The notes under the pieces are model-generated. The model had not been told where the DNA came from, searched no databases, and saw nothing but the letters and a program-made list of their open reading frames with translations. The position numbers and the translations under genes are program-made. A stretch of DNA of 64,000 nt from Acidobacteriaceae bacterium (GTDB lineage: Bacteria > Acidobacteriota > Terriglobia > Terriglobales > Acidobacteriaceae), in NCBI GenBank assembly GCA_003134655.1, contig PLBY01000147.1:2740-66739 (forward strand), read 5' to 3'. This document shows, piece by piece, positions 10,429-19,959 of this stretch (positions are counted from its first letter, which is position 1; the number at the start of each line of letters is the position of its first letter).

Positions 10429-10563
10429 GTAGAGTCCGCTTCGCGTGCCTGGCTCGTCGAAGACAAGACGGCGAGGCGAGACCAATGGGCCTCGGTTGGG
10501 TGCTTTCAGGGAATGATATTTGAGGATAACCCTCGCTTCTGCAACCGCACAGGAGGACTTGCC

Positions 10564-11649
10564 ATGACTCCGAACGATAGCGACTCGAATCACTCACGCA
10601 TCGATTCCTCCGAGCAGTCGTCGGCGACCGACAGAATGTTCGCAAACCAGGACCCCGGTGTGAACAGGAGAGAGTTTCTCGGCATGACTGCTGCTTCCCT
10701 GCTGATCGCCAGAAGGCTAAGCGGGCCCACCGAAAGCGATCGCAAGAATGGGATTCCATATAGGCCACTAGGCCACACCCGTGAAAAGGTTTCAGTGATC
10801 GGGCTCGGCGGGTATCACCTGGCTCGACAGAGCGATCCGGACGAGAGCGTTCGGATTATTCGGACGGGGATCGATGAAGGAATCAATTTTCTCGATAACT
10901 GCTGGGACTACAACGGAGGAGAGAGCGAAATTCGAATGGGCAAGGCCCTACGCGACGGTTATCGCCAGAAAGCGTTTTTGATGACCAAGATCGATGGTCG
11001 CACCCAGACTGCCGCAGCCGCCCAACTCAATGAATCGCTTCGAAGGTTGCAGACCGATCGAATTGACCTACTCCAGTTCCATGAAGTGATTCGTGATTCT
11101 GATCCAGAGCGTATTTTTGCCGAAGGCGGTGGCATGGAGGCCGTGCTGGCAGCCAAGATGGCCGGCAAGGTCCGTTTTATCGGGTTCACAGGCCACAAGA
11201 GTCCAGACATTCATCTGAAGATGTTGGCCACAGCCTCAAAACACGGCTTCAAGTTTGATGCGGTTCAGATGCCTCTTAACGTGATGGACGCTCACTTCAA
11301 CAGTTTCGAAAAGCGAGTACTCCCGGTTTTGACCGAGAACGGCATTGCAGTTCTTGGCATGAAGCCCATGGGCGACCACGTCATCCTTGAGAGCAAGACC
11401 GTAACACCGACCGAGTGTCTCTATTACTCGATGAATCTGCCAACCAGTGTCGTCATCACCGGCTGCGACTCGATGGAGATCCTGCAGCAAGCTCTCCATG
11501 CGGCCCGCAATTTTCAGCCGATGAACCCGTCCCAGGTCGCGACTCTTCTGGCAAAAACCTCAAGGGCTGCGGAAGCAGGCCAGTTCGAACTCTACAAAAC
11601 TAGTCACCAGTTTGACGGCACGTATGCCAACCCGCAGTGGCTTGGCTGA
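10564..11649 (+). CDS. Aldo/keto reductase with Tat-like leader
   Basis: Start at 10564 is supported by a strong AGGAGG seven bases upstream; the frame is open to 10513. Residues about 35-55 carry NRREFLGMTAASLLIARRL, a twin-arginine signal, so the enzyme is probably exported folded with its cofactor or membrane-anchored. The reductase domain keeps the tetrad: Asp in NFLDNC, Tyr in WDYNGG, Lys in LMTKIDG and His in LLQFHEV. The C-terminal part (YYSMNLPTSVVITGCDS) fits this subfamily. Periplasmic aldo/keto reductases with Tat leaders are frequent in Acidobacteriota and Planctomycetota. The product is unrelated in detail to the reductase at 9541, so this is not a tandem duplicate. Confidence 0.88.
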   Translation: MTPNDSDSNHSRIDSSEQSSATDRMFANQDPGVNRREFLGMTAASLLIARRLSGPTESDRKNGIPYRPLGHTREKVSVIGLGGYHLARQSDPDESVRIIRTGIDEGINFLDNCWDYNGGESEIRMGKALRDGYRQKAFLMTKIDGRTQTAAAAQLNESLRRLQTDRIDLLQFHEVIRDSDPERIFAEGGGMEAVLAAKMAGKVRFIGFTGHKSPDIHLKMLATASKHGFKFDAVQMPLNVMDAHFNSFEKRVLPVLTENGIAVLGMKPMGDHVILESKTVTPTECLYYSMNLPTSVVITGCDSMEILQQALHAARNFQPMNPSQVATLLAKTSRAAEAGQFELYKTSHQFDGTYANPQWLG

Positions 11650-11690
11650 CGCCGAACGACTTTGGAACAAAGAACGGTTGGACTGCAACG

Positions 11691-13196
11691 ATGGACTTGC
11701 TGCCAATGAATCAGATGAAGCGTGCACGCATCCTACTTCTGACCGGTGCGCAGATATTCATTCCAGCTCTGGGATGCGCCCAGACTGTTCCGTTACCTGA
11801 GCCTCCGCAGGTGCGAGCGAGCAGGCACGTCGTATCCCTGACGCTGCATGCAGTGAACGAAAATGGCCGGGATGCCTTCGCTTTCGACGGTGCGAGCGTC
11901 GCCCCCGTGATCCGTGCTTCCCCGGGGGACGTTCTCAAAATCACCTACATCAATGATCTTCCTCCCAAGTCCGGCGAGACTTGTGCGGTGAATCCGTGTA
12001 TGAACATGACGAACTTGCATTTTCATGGGCTTACTGTTTCGCCGGACGCCCCGCAGGATGACGTGATCGGAATGATCGCGATGCCCGGCCAGGTCTTGCA
12101 CTACTCGGTTGAGATTCCACGCGATCATCCACCCGGCTTGTTCTGGTACCACACTCATCCTCATGGCGAGAGTCACCGGCAAGTGTTGGATGGAATGTCG
12201 GGCGCCATCGTCATCGAGGGAATGGAACGCTATGTCTCCGAGGTGGGGCGGCTCCGTGAGCGCGTGGTCGTTGTGCGTGGCCGCTCCATCGAGCATGATC
12301 CGAATGCGGCCGAACTCAGGCGCAGTGTCGAAATCCCCGCCAAGGGATGCGGGGGAGAGGCGGAGGCGGTTGAGGAAGTCTTTACCGTGAATGGGGCAGT
12401 TCGACCGCAAATCGAGATCGCGCCGAAAGAGCGGCAGTTCTGGCGTATCGTGAACGCCTCTCCGGACCGCTATTTGGACCTGCAGCTGGATGGACAGACT
12501 TTTGAAATCGTGGCGCTGGACGGGATGCCACTCGCGTACCACGGGCCCAATCACCCGACGCGCACCAACGATCACTTACTGCTGGCGCCTGCCGGACGGC
12601 TCGAAGCGATCGTCACCGGTCCACCGTCTGGATCGCATCGTGCTCTGCGCACGCGTTGTGTGGATACCGGTCCGGACGGAGATCCCAATCCGGAGATGGT
12701 GCTGGCAGATCTGGTGCAGCCCAGTTCGGATCGGTCCGGCTCAAATGCACCGCCTAGGCAAATGCACGCTATCGACGACCGTCCGCCCCTCCACAAGCCG
12801 CTCGACGTTGAGCGATTGAAGAAGACCGCACCGGACTTCACTGTCATGTTCACGGAAGACAAGAATGGCTTCTACATCAATGGCCGCAAGTTCACGCCGG
12901 ATGCAAATCCGATGACGAGCGTTCGCGTAGGTACGTATCAGCATTGGCGCATTGTCAACGAGACGGCTGAGCTACATCCTTTCCACATACACCAGGTCCA
13001 CTTCCTGGCCTACGCGGAAAACGGCGCTCCGCTCCCGCATCCTGCGTGGCTTGACACCGTGAATGTTCCCTACCGCGGCTCCGTCGATGTCATTCTGGAC
13101 TTCACCGACCCGGTCATCAAAGGCATGTCGGTATTCCATTGTCATCTGCTGAATCACGAGGACAAGGGGATGATGGCCAAGATCCTGTTCAAGTAG
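11691..13196 (+). CDS. Multicopper oxidase
   Basis: Copper ligands are all visible: HFHG, HTHPHGES, HPFHIHQVHF and the T1 site motif HCHLLNHEDKGMM near the C-terminus. Three cupredoxin domains span about 500 residues. The N-terminus (MKRARILLLTGAQ to GCAQ) is a signal peptide, so the oxidase is periplasmic; it couples one-electron substrate oxidation to reduction of oxygen to water. The start is uncertain: ATGs at 11691, 11706 and 11715 are all in frame, and the frame opens at 11637 overlapping the reductase stop. Laccase-type, cuprous oxidase and bilirubin-oxidase roles cannot be told apart here. No CopA/CopC genes flank it. Confidence 0.92.
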   Translation: MDLLPMNQMKRARILLLTGAQIFIPALGCAQTVPLPEPPQVRASRHVVSLTLHAVNENGRDAFAFDGASVAPVIRASPGDVLKITYINDLPPKSGETCAVNPCMNMTNLHFHGLTVSPDAPQDDVIGMIAMPGQVLHYSVEIPRDHPPGLFWYHTHPHGESHRQVLDGMSGAIVIEGMERYVSEVGRLRERVVVVRGRSIEHDPNAAELRRSVEIPAKGCGGEAEAVEEVFTVNGAVRPQIEIAPKERQFWRIVNASPDRYLDLQLDGQTFEIVALDGMPLAYHGPNHPTRTNDHLLLAPAGRLEAIVTGPPSGSHRALRTRCVDTGPDGDPNPEMVLADLVQPSSDRSGSNAPPRQMHAIDDRPPLHKPLDVERLKKTAPDFTVMFTEDKNGFYINGRKFTPDANPMTSVRVGTYQHWRIVNETAELHPFHIHQVHFLAYAENGAPLPHPAWLDTVNVPYRGSVDVILDFTDPVIKGMSVFHCHLLNHEDKGMMAKILFK

Positions 13197-13252
13197 CCGG
13201 TTTCCACCACGTCGCCTGCCCACGGTAGAGGAATGGGGAGTAAATCCGTTAT

Positions 13253-13669
13253 TTAGGCGTAAGCCAGCACCGTTGCACCCTCGAAGATCAGCACCCCCCC
13301 GACCCAGTGGTGCCAAGTCAGTGACTCATGGAGAAAAATCGCTGCCAACGCTATGGCAATCACCACGCTCAGTTTGTCTACGGGGGCGACCCGGGAAGCT
13401 TCACCAAGTTGCAGTGCTCGAAAATAGCATAGCCAAGATAAGCCGGTAGCAAGGCCGGAGAGGATCAGAAAAATCCAGGTTCGTTTTCCAATCGTCGAGA
13501 GTGGCTGGCTCTTCGTGAAAAGGGCGACCGACCAAGCGAAAATTAGAATCACCACTGTGCGGATGGCGGTTGCCAGGTTGGAGTTAACGTTTTCTACTCC
13601 AACCTTCGCTAGCACTGCCGTAAGGCCCGCAAAAAATGCCGAAAGCACGGCCCAGATAAGCCAGTTCAT
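13253..13669 (-). CDS. EamA-family single-domain transporter
   Basis: The 138-residue membrane protein contains one EamA repeat of about five helices, with GEASRVAPVDKLSVVIAIALA and LHESLTWHHWVGG near its end. Usual DMT exporters carry two such repeats in about 300 residues, so this protein probably dimerises, as in small paired DMT transporters. GGGAAGGAT precedes the ATG. It is convergent with the multicopper oxidase, 57 bp away. The substrate is unknown. Confidence 0.85.
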   Translation of the reverse strand: MNWLIWAVLSAFFAGLTAVLAKVGVENVNSNLATAIRTVVILIFAWSVALFTKSQPLSTIGKRTWIFLILSGLATGLSWLCYFRALQLGEASRVAPVDKLSVVIAIALAAIFLHESLTWHHWVGGVLIFEGATVLAYA

Positions 13670-13825
13670 ATCCTTCCCATCCCTCCGGACTCTACGAAAC
13701 CTGCCGTCGTTTGAGATTCCGGCAGTTTGACAGCCTCCCGCTCTTGCACGCGTGTGTGACGTCCCACCATTCGAGGCAACGACGAAGGGTGCACGGCGAC
13801 TCTCCTTGGCACTCGCGCAATGCGG

Positions 13826-14803
13826 CTACCGACTCGCGCTGCTCCTAATCAGGCTGCTGAATACGATTTTAGTAAAGACATCCGGAGTTAGGTAGCCACT
13901 ACCCCATTTGGCATCGAAGTCTTTGGTCGGCGCGGCGGCCACTACTTCGTCCATCGTCTTTCCTGCCGCTATCAACTGTTGGATGCGCTGCCGAACCTGC
14001 ACTAGCATGTCGCGATAGGCCTGTAGATCTGCTCGCGTGGCTACTGGCCCATGGCCGGGGACGATCTTTGTCCGCTCGTCGGTTTGGGCCAGAATGCGCT
14101 CGATCGAAAGAATCATGCCGTCAATCGATCCTCCGGACGTCAGATCGATGATGGGATAGAAGGCATTCGAGAAAATGTCCCCTACCACCACGACGTTCAC
14201 CGGCGCGATATAAATGACCGTGTCTCCGTCCGTGTGCGCAGGTCCGTAGTTGGCCAATGTCAGCCGCTGAGAACCTTGACGCAACGCCATGGTGCTTGAA
14301 TAAGTTACAGTTGGGAGCGCCTGCTCCGGGTAATGGCCATCGCGCAAGCCAACGAAGGGAACCTCCTGCACCGACGAGAGCTGTTTTTTTACGTTCTGCT
14401 GCGCGATGATGGTTACTCCTGAGGAGCCAAAGAATACGTTTCCCCCGGTGTGGTCAAAGTGCCAATGTGTATTCACCAGCCGTGTGACGGGACGCATCGT
14501 CATTTTGAACACCGCGTCGTTCAGCTCAACAGTGCGCGAAGCCACTCCGCTGTCGACCAGCAACGTGCTGCCGTCGTCGACGATCGCCGTAACGTTTCCT
14601 CCGTCCCCGGAAAAGACAAATAGACCTTTCAGGGAGCTGGTTTTCAGAGCACTATTCTCAAACTGTTCCTCAGCCTTTTGAATGACAGTCTCGCCCGTTG
14701 GCGCCTGTCCGACCGCTTGCAAAACTGCCCCGGTCATTCCCATGGCGATGACAAGCACCTGGATAAACGAGAATGAGGGGCGCATCTTCTGAAGAACATT
14801 CAT
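13826..14803 (-). CDS. Secreted MBL-fold metallohydrolase
   Basis: A signal peptide (to about residue 32, AVGQA) precedes a metallo-beta-lactamase fold with THWHFDHTGGN, a second metal ligand in GPAHTDGD, Asp in VVGDIFSN and VPGHGPVA. This matches the periplasmic SoxH/quinoprotein-relay-like MBL group, which binds two zinc ions and hydrolyses an unidentified ester or lactam. It is not a recognisable class B beta-lactamase with proven activity. AAAGGAGTAACAAA precedes the ATG. The gene lies alone between the EamA gene and a hypothetical gene on the same strand. Confidence 0.9.
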   Translation of the reverse strand: MNVLQKMRPSFSFIQVLVIAMGMTGAVLQAVGQAPTGETVIQKAEEQFENSALKTSSLKGLFVFSGDGGNVTAIVDDGSTLLVDSGVASRTVELNDAVFKMTMRPVTRLVNTHWHFDHTGGNVFFGSSGVTIIAQQNVKKQLSSVQEVPFVGLRDGHYPEQALPTVTYSSTMALRQGSQRLTLANYGPAHTDGDTVIYIAPVNVVVVGDIFSNAFYPIIDLTSGGSIDGMILSIERILAQTDERTKIVPGHGPVATRADLQAYRDMLVQVRQRIQQLIAAGKTMDEVVAAAPTKDFDAKWGSGYLTPDVFTKIVFSSLIRSSASR

Positions 14804-14878
14804 TTTGTTACTCCTTTGCCAAAAAAGTCGGGCCCGCAGCCCAGATGTTTATCGAGCAGAGCTAGGCACTGAAAGAAC

Positions 14879-15310
14879 TCAGACGGAACTGCCCAGTGCC
14901 ATCCTGATTACCGCCGAGACGGCATTCCTGGAAAAGAAGATGGCGATAACCGTAGTAGCACCCTGGCTGTAGGATGTGACGAGAAACCTTCCCAGTCTCC
15001 TCAAGGTTGAACCTATTTCTCCTCGGCGCTCTGCCCAATTCAGTTTCTGCCAATATCCTTCAGTTCCCGCTCTTGCGATTGCTTCCGGCATTTGCTGGCG
15101 ATAAATAGCAATCGGCATGGAAGCTCTGCCACCTGCTACCGCCTCCTCGCGCGAAGAGAAGCCGACCGCGATGATGGAGGCTGCGGCTATGAGATCGCGC
15201 AGTGATTTCTCGTTCGGGTACGCAATCACAAGGCGTTCAGGACCGGTTTCGGTATGAAGCCCTGCGATTACTGCGTACTGCATGCCCGAAGAATTAACCA
15301 TCTGCTTCAC
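14879..15310 (-). CDS. Hypothetical protein
   Basis: No family was recognised. The frame is open to 15394 (TTG), but a GTG at 15310 has AAGGAG nine bases upstream and is preferred, giving 143 residues. Conserved-looking text includes YAVIAGLHTETGPERLVIAYP followed by a DLIAAASIIAVGFSSREEA helix, then a basic C-terminal half ending with a hydrophobic helix (AVSAVIRMALG). It is probably cytoplasmic or weakly membrane-associated. The codon pattern suggests a real gene; function unknown. Confidence 0.5.
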   Translation of the reverse strand: MKQMVNSSGMQYAVIAGLHTETGPERLVIAYPNEKSLRDLIAAASIIAVGFSSREEAVAGGRASMPIAIYRQQMPEAIARAGTEGYWQKLNWAERRGEIGSTLRRLGRFLVTSYSQGATTVIAIFFSRNAVSAVIRMALGSSV

Positions 15311-15599
15311 GACCGCATGCTCCTTCACTCGTCTCCGTGGTTCGTACGCCTTGAGCAGTAGCAAGCGGCATTCCAAACTGATTTCTTGAGGCAAATCTGT
15401 AATGATTGGGGTCGAGGCGAAAGTTCTTCAGCCGGAAGAGCTTTTGAGGTCAAGCGCCACGAGAAGTGCCGCCCGCCCTTGGACAGCGTGTCCACCGAGA
15501 GACATCGTTTAGATTCAAATAGCTGGGACAGGAAATTTGCGCCGACAAAGGCGCAAGAAGAAGTGAGGGAAAGATCGAACTTAATGTTCCGGGAAGCTG

Positions 15600-15884
15600 T
15601 CACGCCGGGTTGGATTCATCGCACAGGCGCTGGTAGTATTCCCGTCCTTGCTGAAATCCGCGCGTAAAGGGCTCTTCTACTACAACCCTGGGATATTGCT
15701 GCTGCAGTTCTTCCAGGTCGCTCGTCATCTCCGACGCGATCTGATCAAACTCTTTGCAGCGATTTCTGGCGTGCAGAGCAGCTTCGAAGCCCAGTAGGTA
15801 AAACTTCTCGCCGTCTCCGAACTGCCGGCCAGACTTAAGATAGTGTTCCAAAGCTGTATTGAGGTTTGTCCTGTCTTCGTCCAC
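15600..15884 (-). CDS. Hypothetical protein, helical
   Basis: The 94-residue acidic, helical protein starts at GTG with AAAGAGGAGAACACC upstream, a convincing ribosome-binding site. It reads as TPR-like helices (LNTALEHYLKSGRQFGDGEK, then LGFEAALHARNRCKEF) and ends in GREYYQRLCDES. No family was recognised. The neighbouring genes on the same strand are broken, so its expression context is uncertain. Confidence 0.55.
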   Translation of the reverse strand: MDEDRTNLNTALEHYLKSGRQFGDGEKFYLLGFEAALHARNRCKEFDQIASEMTSDLEELQQQYPRVVVEEPFTRGFQQGREYYQRLCDESNPA

Positions 15885-15957
15885 GGTGTTCTCCTCTTTA
15901 ACTCAGTCGTGCCTTGAACGGCGCCGACGGAAGGTGTGTTGGCACAACTGCCATGGC

Positions 15958-16926
15958 TCACGCGGCAGTCTCTGCGACGAACGTTTCGATCTCCGCTACT
16001 TCCTCATCCGTGAGGCGAAGCTCGCCAGCCCGCATGACTCCCTCTGCCTGACGCGCGTTGCGGGCACCGACGATCGCCCCAGTCACCGCGGGATGGTGCA
16101 GGGTCCAAGCGATTGCCACTTCTCCCGTTGACCGGTTGTGGCGTCTGGTAATCTCTTGCAGGCGTTCCACCAGTTCCAGGTTCCGAGAAAGCTGCGGTTC
16201 AGTAAAGTCGGGATGATTCTTACGCCAATCGTCCTTGGGCAGTTTTGCCGCGCGCTCGCGAGTCATAGCACCGGTCAGGAGACCAGAAGCCATTGGGGAA
16301 TAAACGATGACCCCAATTCCCTCGCTCAGGCAGTAAGGCAGGATCTCATCTTCGACCTCGCGGTGCACCAGCGAATACCGCGGCTGCAAAGAAGCTACGG
16401 GCGCTATGGCTTGGGCGCGGCGCAGTTGCTGGACATTGAAGTTGGAAACTCCAATCCAGCGCACCTTGCCCTCGCGCTTCAGGTTGGCGAGCGTGGACCA
16501 TCCTTCTTCCAGTTCTGGTGAATCGGGGTCGGGAGGCCAGTGGATTTGGTAAAGATCGATTACGTCGAGGGAAAGGCGGCGAAGGCTGTCCTCGACTTCG
16601 CCGCGAATCGAGTCCGGCCTCAGTACTTTCTGCACCTCGCCCTTGGCATCCCCGCGCAGGCCGCACTTGGTAAAGACGTAAGGTCTGGAGCCGCGCCACT
16701 CCTTCAGAGCACGGCCGACCACTTCCTCGGAGTGTCCGAGGCCGTAGACGGCGGCCGTGTCGATCCAGTTCACGCCGAGTTCGAGCGCACGGTGAATGGC
16801 GGCGATAGATTCGTTGTCGTCCTGTGATCCCCAGGCGAACTGTCAGCCCGAGCCGCCGATGGCCCAAGCTCCATAGCCCACTCGAGTAATGTGCAAGTCA
16901 GAATTGCCAAGTTTGCGCAATTGCAT
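15958..16926 (-). pseudogene. Aldo/keto reductase interrupted by TGA at codon 28
   Basis: An ATG at 16926 with AAAGGAG upstream opens a typical aldo/keto reductase (LRKLGNSDLHITRVGYGAWA), but an in-frame TGA at 16843-16845 replaces the Trp usual after GGSG. The frame continues intact as QFAWGSQDDNESIAAIHRAL and the full catalytic tetrad: Asp and Tyr in IDTAAVYGLG, Lys in FTKCGL, His in LYQIHWPPD. Without the stop the protein would be 322 residues, the family norm. Translation could restart only at the GTG at 16773, losing the first barrel strand and part of the cofactor site. A single G-to-A change (or a sequencing error) explains the lesion. Confidence 0.85.
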
Positions 16927-17004
16927 TTAAGTTCTCCTTTCAAACTTCCGGGCGACAGTTCGCCAGCGAGATCACCTAACCTTTTGCCGCACTTCCGAAA
17001 ATGC

Positions 17005-17550
17005 TTAGCTTTTCGCCGAACCCGGAGGGAAAGGCTTGAACATCTTCGCCACACCCTTGTCGAGGTTCTTTTCATTCTTCGCGGCTTTATCCGACACAGT
17101 GTCTTGGGCACTTCCACGCCAGATCAGCTGCTTGGTCTTGGCGTCATACAAGTCGACAACCAGAGTTCCTACTTTGTAATCCTGTTCGGTGGTGGTAGCG
17201 TCGCCGAACCCGCCGCCTCCGAATCTTCGCCATCCCCATCCGCCACCGAAGCCGTCATAGAACGTCTGGAGTGTTCTTTGTATCTGCGAGGTCTTGATCG
17301 CTACGACGGCCACATCGCCGCCGCTCGCAACCTGAGTCCAGCCCTTGGCTGCCAACTGGGCATCCACTGCATTCTTGATTCGAGCGTCTCAGAGGGAATC
17401 CGCGGGCTTGATTTCCTGCCACGAATAGGTTTTGTACTGAGAGAAATTGGCTTGGTGATCAAAATCGGTTTGGACCTTCTGGGCAAACGCAGATCCCAGC
17501 ATGGTCAGGAAAAGCAGGGCGTAAATTGTTGTTCGATTGATGAACTTCAT
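17005..17550 (-). pseudogene. DUF4136 lipoprotein-like gene interrupted by TGA
   Basis: The ATG at 17550 has AAGGAG upstream and starts a signal peptide (MKFINRTTIYALLFLTMLG then AFAQ). The DUF4136 body follows (VQTDFDHQANFSQYKTYSW) until an in-frame TGA at 17389-17391. The frame resumes at once with DARIKNAVDAQLAAKGW and ends with VVDLYDAKTKQLIWRG and a Lys-rich tail. Family members have Trp (SLWDxRI) at the stop position, so TGG to TGA is the simplest lesion. A complete product would have about 181 residues and be exported. DUF4136 proteins have no known activity. Confidence 0.85.
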
Positions 17551-17873
17551 GTGTATCTCCTTCGGTTCTCCAAGAATGCAAGTGGCGTTCCAAACATTGC
17601 AGACGAAAGAACCCCTTTGATTTGTGTTGGCCCACGGGTTTAAGTGCGTGTCCGCCGAGAATTCGAGAGGCACACAAGGCTAGCACCGTCGACATACCGA
17701 CTGCGTGTCCACCCGTGGACGTTGCGATGATCGATTTCCTCCAGCTTGCGTATCTCGTGAGTGGGAACCAGTCTACCTTGCGCAGAGGCGACGTTTGGAG
17801 ACCTGGATGCTCATCAACAAAAGAGGCGTGTTTGGGAGCCAAAAGAAACTCACGGTTCACGATTGGACCTGGC

Positions 17874-18746
17874 ATGGGGATGAATCAAGAGAATTGCATT
17901 CGAGCAGGGAACATAACTCACGTCTTGCTGGTAACTATTTCGATTGCGATGACGCAGGGCCTCGGCCACGCGCAGGCGCCAGTCGCCTCACAAGAAGCGA
18001 TGTCACCTTCTTCCACTATCGCCCACGTTGGGTCCGGTGAAGCCCGGTCAACATCGATCGGCGAGCCATCGGATCAGATGGCGACCAGTCCGTGTCGCCT
18101 CCAAGTGCAAGACGCGTTTCCCCAACCTCCGGCGAACGCCACAGAAGCCACGGCGACGATCAAAACCTTGGACAACACTCCCTTGTCCGCACGTTGTAAG
18201 TTCAACCTGTTTCTGGAGCAAACCCATTCGCCCTACACGTTCGTGTCAGCAGGTTTTGAGGCGACTTTGGACCAAGCCCAGGGGCAGTGGCCCCACTATG
18301 GCGGAGGAATGCAAGGTTGGGCGAAGCGATTTGGGGCGACTCTGGCGGATACGGAATCGCGGAGGTTCATCCAGACCTTTGCTCTATCGACGATCTTGCA
18401 TCAAGATCCCCGATATTTCCCCTCACACAAGAGAAGTCTTATTTCGCGGTCGTGGTATGCCGCAACCAGAGTTGTGATAACCAGGAAGGACAGCGGAGAT
18501 AATACCTTCAACACGTCCGAGTTTCTGGGCACTCTGTTTACCAGTTCGCTACAAAACAGCTACTACCCGAGACATGACCGAAATGTTAGTGAAACCATGA
18601 ATCGCTTCAGTGGTGCGCTGATCTCGGATGCAATTGGCGATCTTCAACGCGAATTTACCCCGGACATGAAGCGTCTCTTCCGGAAACATGCCACCGCAGA
18701 AAATCCTGAAGATCGAGGAGAAGCTTCTTATCCCTGCCGAAGATAA
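17874..18746 (+). CDS. Hypothetical acidobacterial secreted protein
   Basis: The chosen ATG at 17874 (or 17880) leads into a signal peptide (HVLLVTISIAMTQGLGHAQ); the frame is open upstream to 17622 over the divergent DUF4136 promoter. The 290-residue protein has a variable, Ser/Thr/Pro-rich segment to about residue 90. A conserved block follows: KFNLFLEQTHSPYTFVSAGF, YGGGMQGWAKRFGATLADTE, ILHQDPRYFPS and TSSLQNSYYPRHDR. This block recurs in many Acidobacteriota proteins of unknown role, often near TonB or carboxypeptidase-regulatory proteins. It is likely periplasmic or outer-membrane associated. Convergent with the broken phosphatase gene. Confidence 0.7.
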   Translation: MGMNQENCIRAGNITHVLLVTISIAMTQGLGHAQAPVASQEAMSPSSTIAHVGSGEARSTSIGEPSDQMATSPCRLQVQDAFPQPPANATEATATIKTLDNTPLSARCKFNLFLEQTHSPYTFVSAGFEATLDQAQGQWPHYGGGMQGWAKRFGATLADTESRRFIQTFALSTILHQDPRYFPSHKRSLISRSWYAATRVVITRKDSGDNTFNTSEFLGTLFTSSLQNSYYPRHDRNVSETMNRFSGALISDAIGDLQREFTPDMKRLFRKHATAENPEDRGEASYPCRR

Positions 18747-18777
18747 GACGTAGGGGGACATCCGGATGTGAAAGTTC

Positions 18778-19932
18778 TTACATCCTATCAAACACACACT
18801 TCACTATAAGCACAGTGGCGTCGTCGTTGAGACCAACTCCCCGACAGAAATGTTCGGCACTTTGAAAAATGTTGTCCATCAGCCCCTCCGCTGACATGGA
18901 AGAATCGCGCCGAATGACGGCTGACAGCCGTTCTATCCCAAATTCTTCTCCCTGCGGATTCTCCGCCTCGGTGATACCGTCTGTGTACAGCACCAGAATA
19001 TCGCCGGCAGCGAGGTCGGCTCCATTGATTTCACAGGTTACGCTGTCGAACATTCCGACAGAGAAGCAGGACGAGTTCATGGGCACAACATCACGGGTTT
19101 TTGCCTGAAAAAGGAGACCGGGATTGTGTCCGCAGTTTACGTACCGGAAGGACCGGCTGAGCGCATCAATGTCCGCCAGCACAAGTGTGACGTAGCGGTT
19201 GCCATCAGATACGGAATGGATCCCGTTGTTCAGACGATTTACAACCTCCAGCATGTTTCGTTTCTCGCTCACCTCAAGTTGCACGGCAGCCGCGGTGGCG
19301 GCCATGAGAAGGGCAGCAGGAACACCCTTTCCTGCGACATCAGCAATCACTACCTGGACCGTGTGCTCATTGACGGGTATGTAGTCGTAGTAATCGCCGC
19401 CCACACCTCCCACAGGCTGCATCATGCCGGCGATCTCCAGCCCAGGGATGGATGGGCGACTGATAGGCAGAAACATCCTCTGTACCCGCCCGGCTAGTTC
19501 AACCTCTTGCAGAAGCTGATCGCGCTGCTGGCGCACCGCCTTGTCGAGCTGTTCCCTCTATTTCACATATCTCTGGATGACATAGACGACGAAGGTGAAT
19601 GCGGCCAGTGCGGTGAGGTTGTGTGTTATTCGGGCCTCCGGGCTTGAATAAGGAGGCCCGAAAAGATCGTGAAGAAAAACACAAACCGCAATCAGTCCAT
19701 AGCTGACCTGGCTGCGCAAGAACATGGCACTGATCCCAAGGGGCAAAATGTAGAGATACCCCAACGAGATACCCGTGACGATAAAGTCGGCGTAGGCAAC
19801 CGCACCAATCGACCCGAAGACCAGCACCACTGGTAGCCAGTGAGGGCCGCCTACCGCCGCCTCGCCTCGCAAGAGCGATCGCGAAGAGAGCGACGTCACA
19901 GTTCCAGGCGGTGTCCCGGCCATCACTTGCAT
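18778..19932 (-). pseudogene. Membrane SpoIIE/PP2C phosphatase interrupted by TAG
   Basis: The N-terminal part (19561-19932) encodes a membrane block of about three helices (LPVVLVFGSIGAVAYADFIV onward) ending QRYVK, then an in-frame TAG at 19558-19560. The frame continues with REQLDKAVRQQRDQLLQEV (a coiled linker) and a complete SpoIIE/PP2C domain with metal ligands in GGDYYDY, ADVAGKGVPAA, YTDGITEAEN and NDDATVLI. Intact proteins of this kind (RsbU-like) dephosphorylate anti-anti-sigma factors. The catalytic domain could be made only by reinitiation (for example from the ATG-lacking region near 19536), losing the membrane sensor. A TGG-to-TAG or CAG-to-TAG change explains the break. Confidence 0.8.
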
Positions 19933-19959
19933 CAGTTGTCCCTTTCTTGAGAAGTTGCT

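Noticed and set aside
11793..12575. 260-residue minus-strand frame
   Set aside because: Antisense of the multicopper oxidase.
15386..15667. Plus-strand frame and possible tRNA-like text
   Set aside because: Phrases such as SSSAGRAF resemble tRNA shadows, but no cloverleaf arms could be paired.
16843..19560. UGA read as Trp (recoding) to explain stops in broken genes
   Set aside because: TGA is used as a normal stop in intact genes of the window (for example at 1171, 10428 and 57707), and one of the three interruptions is TAG.
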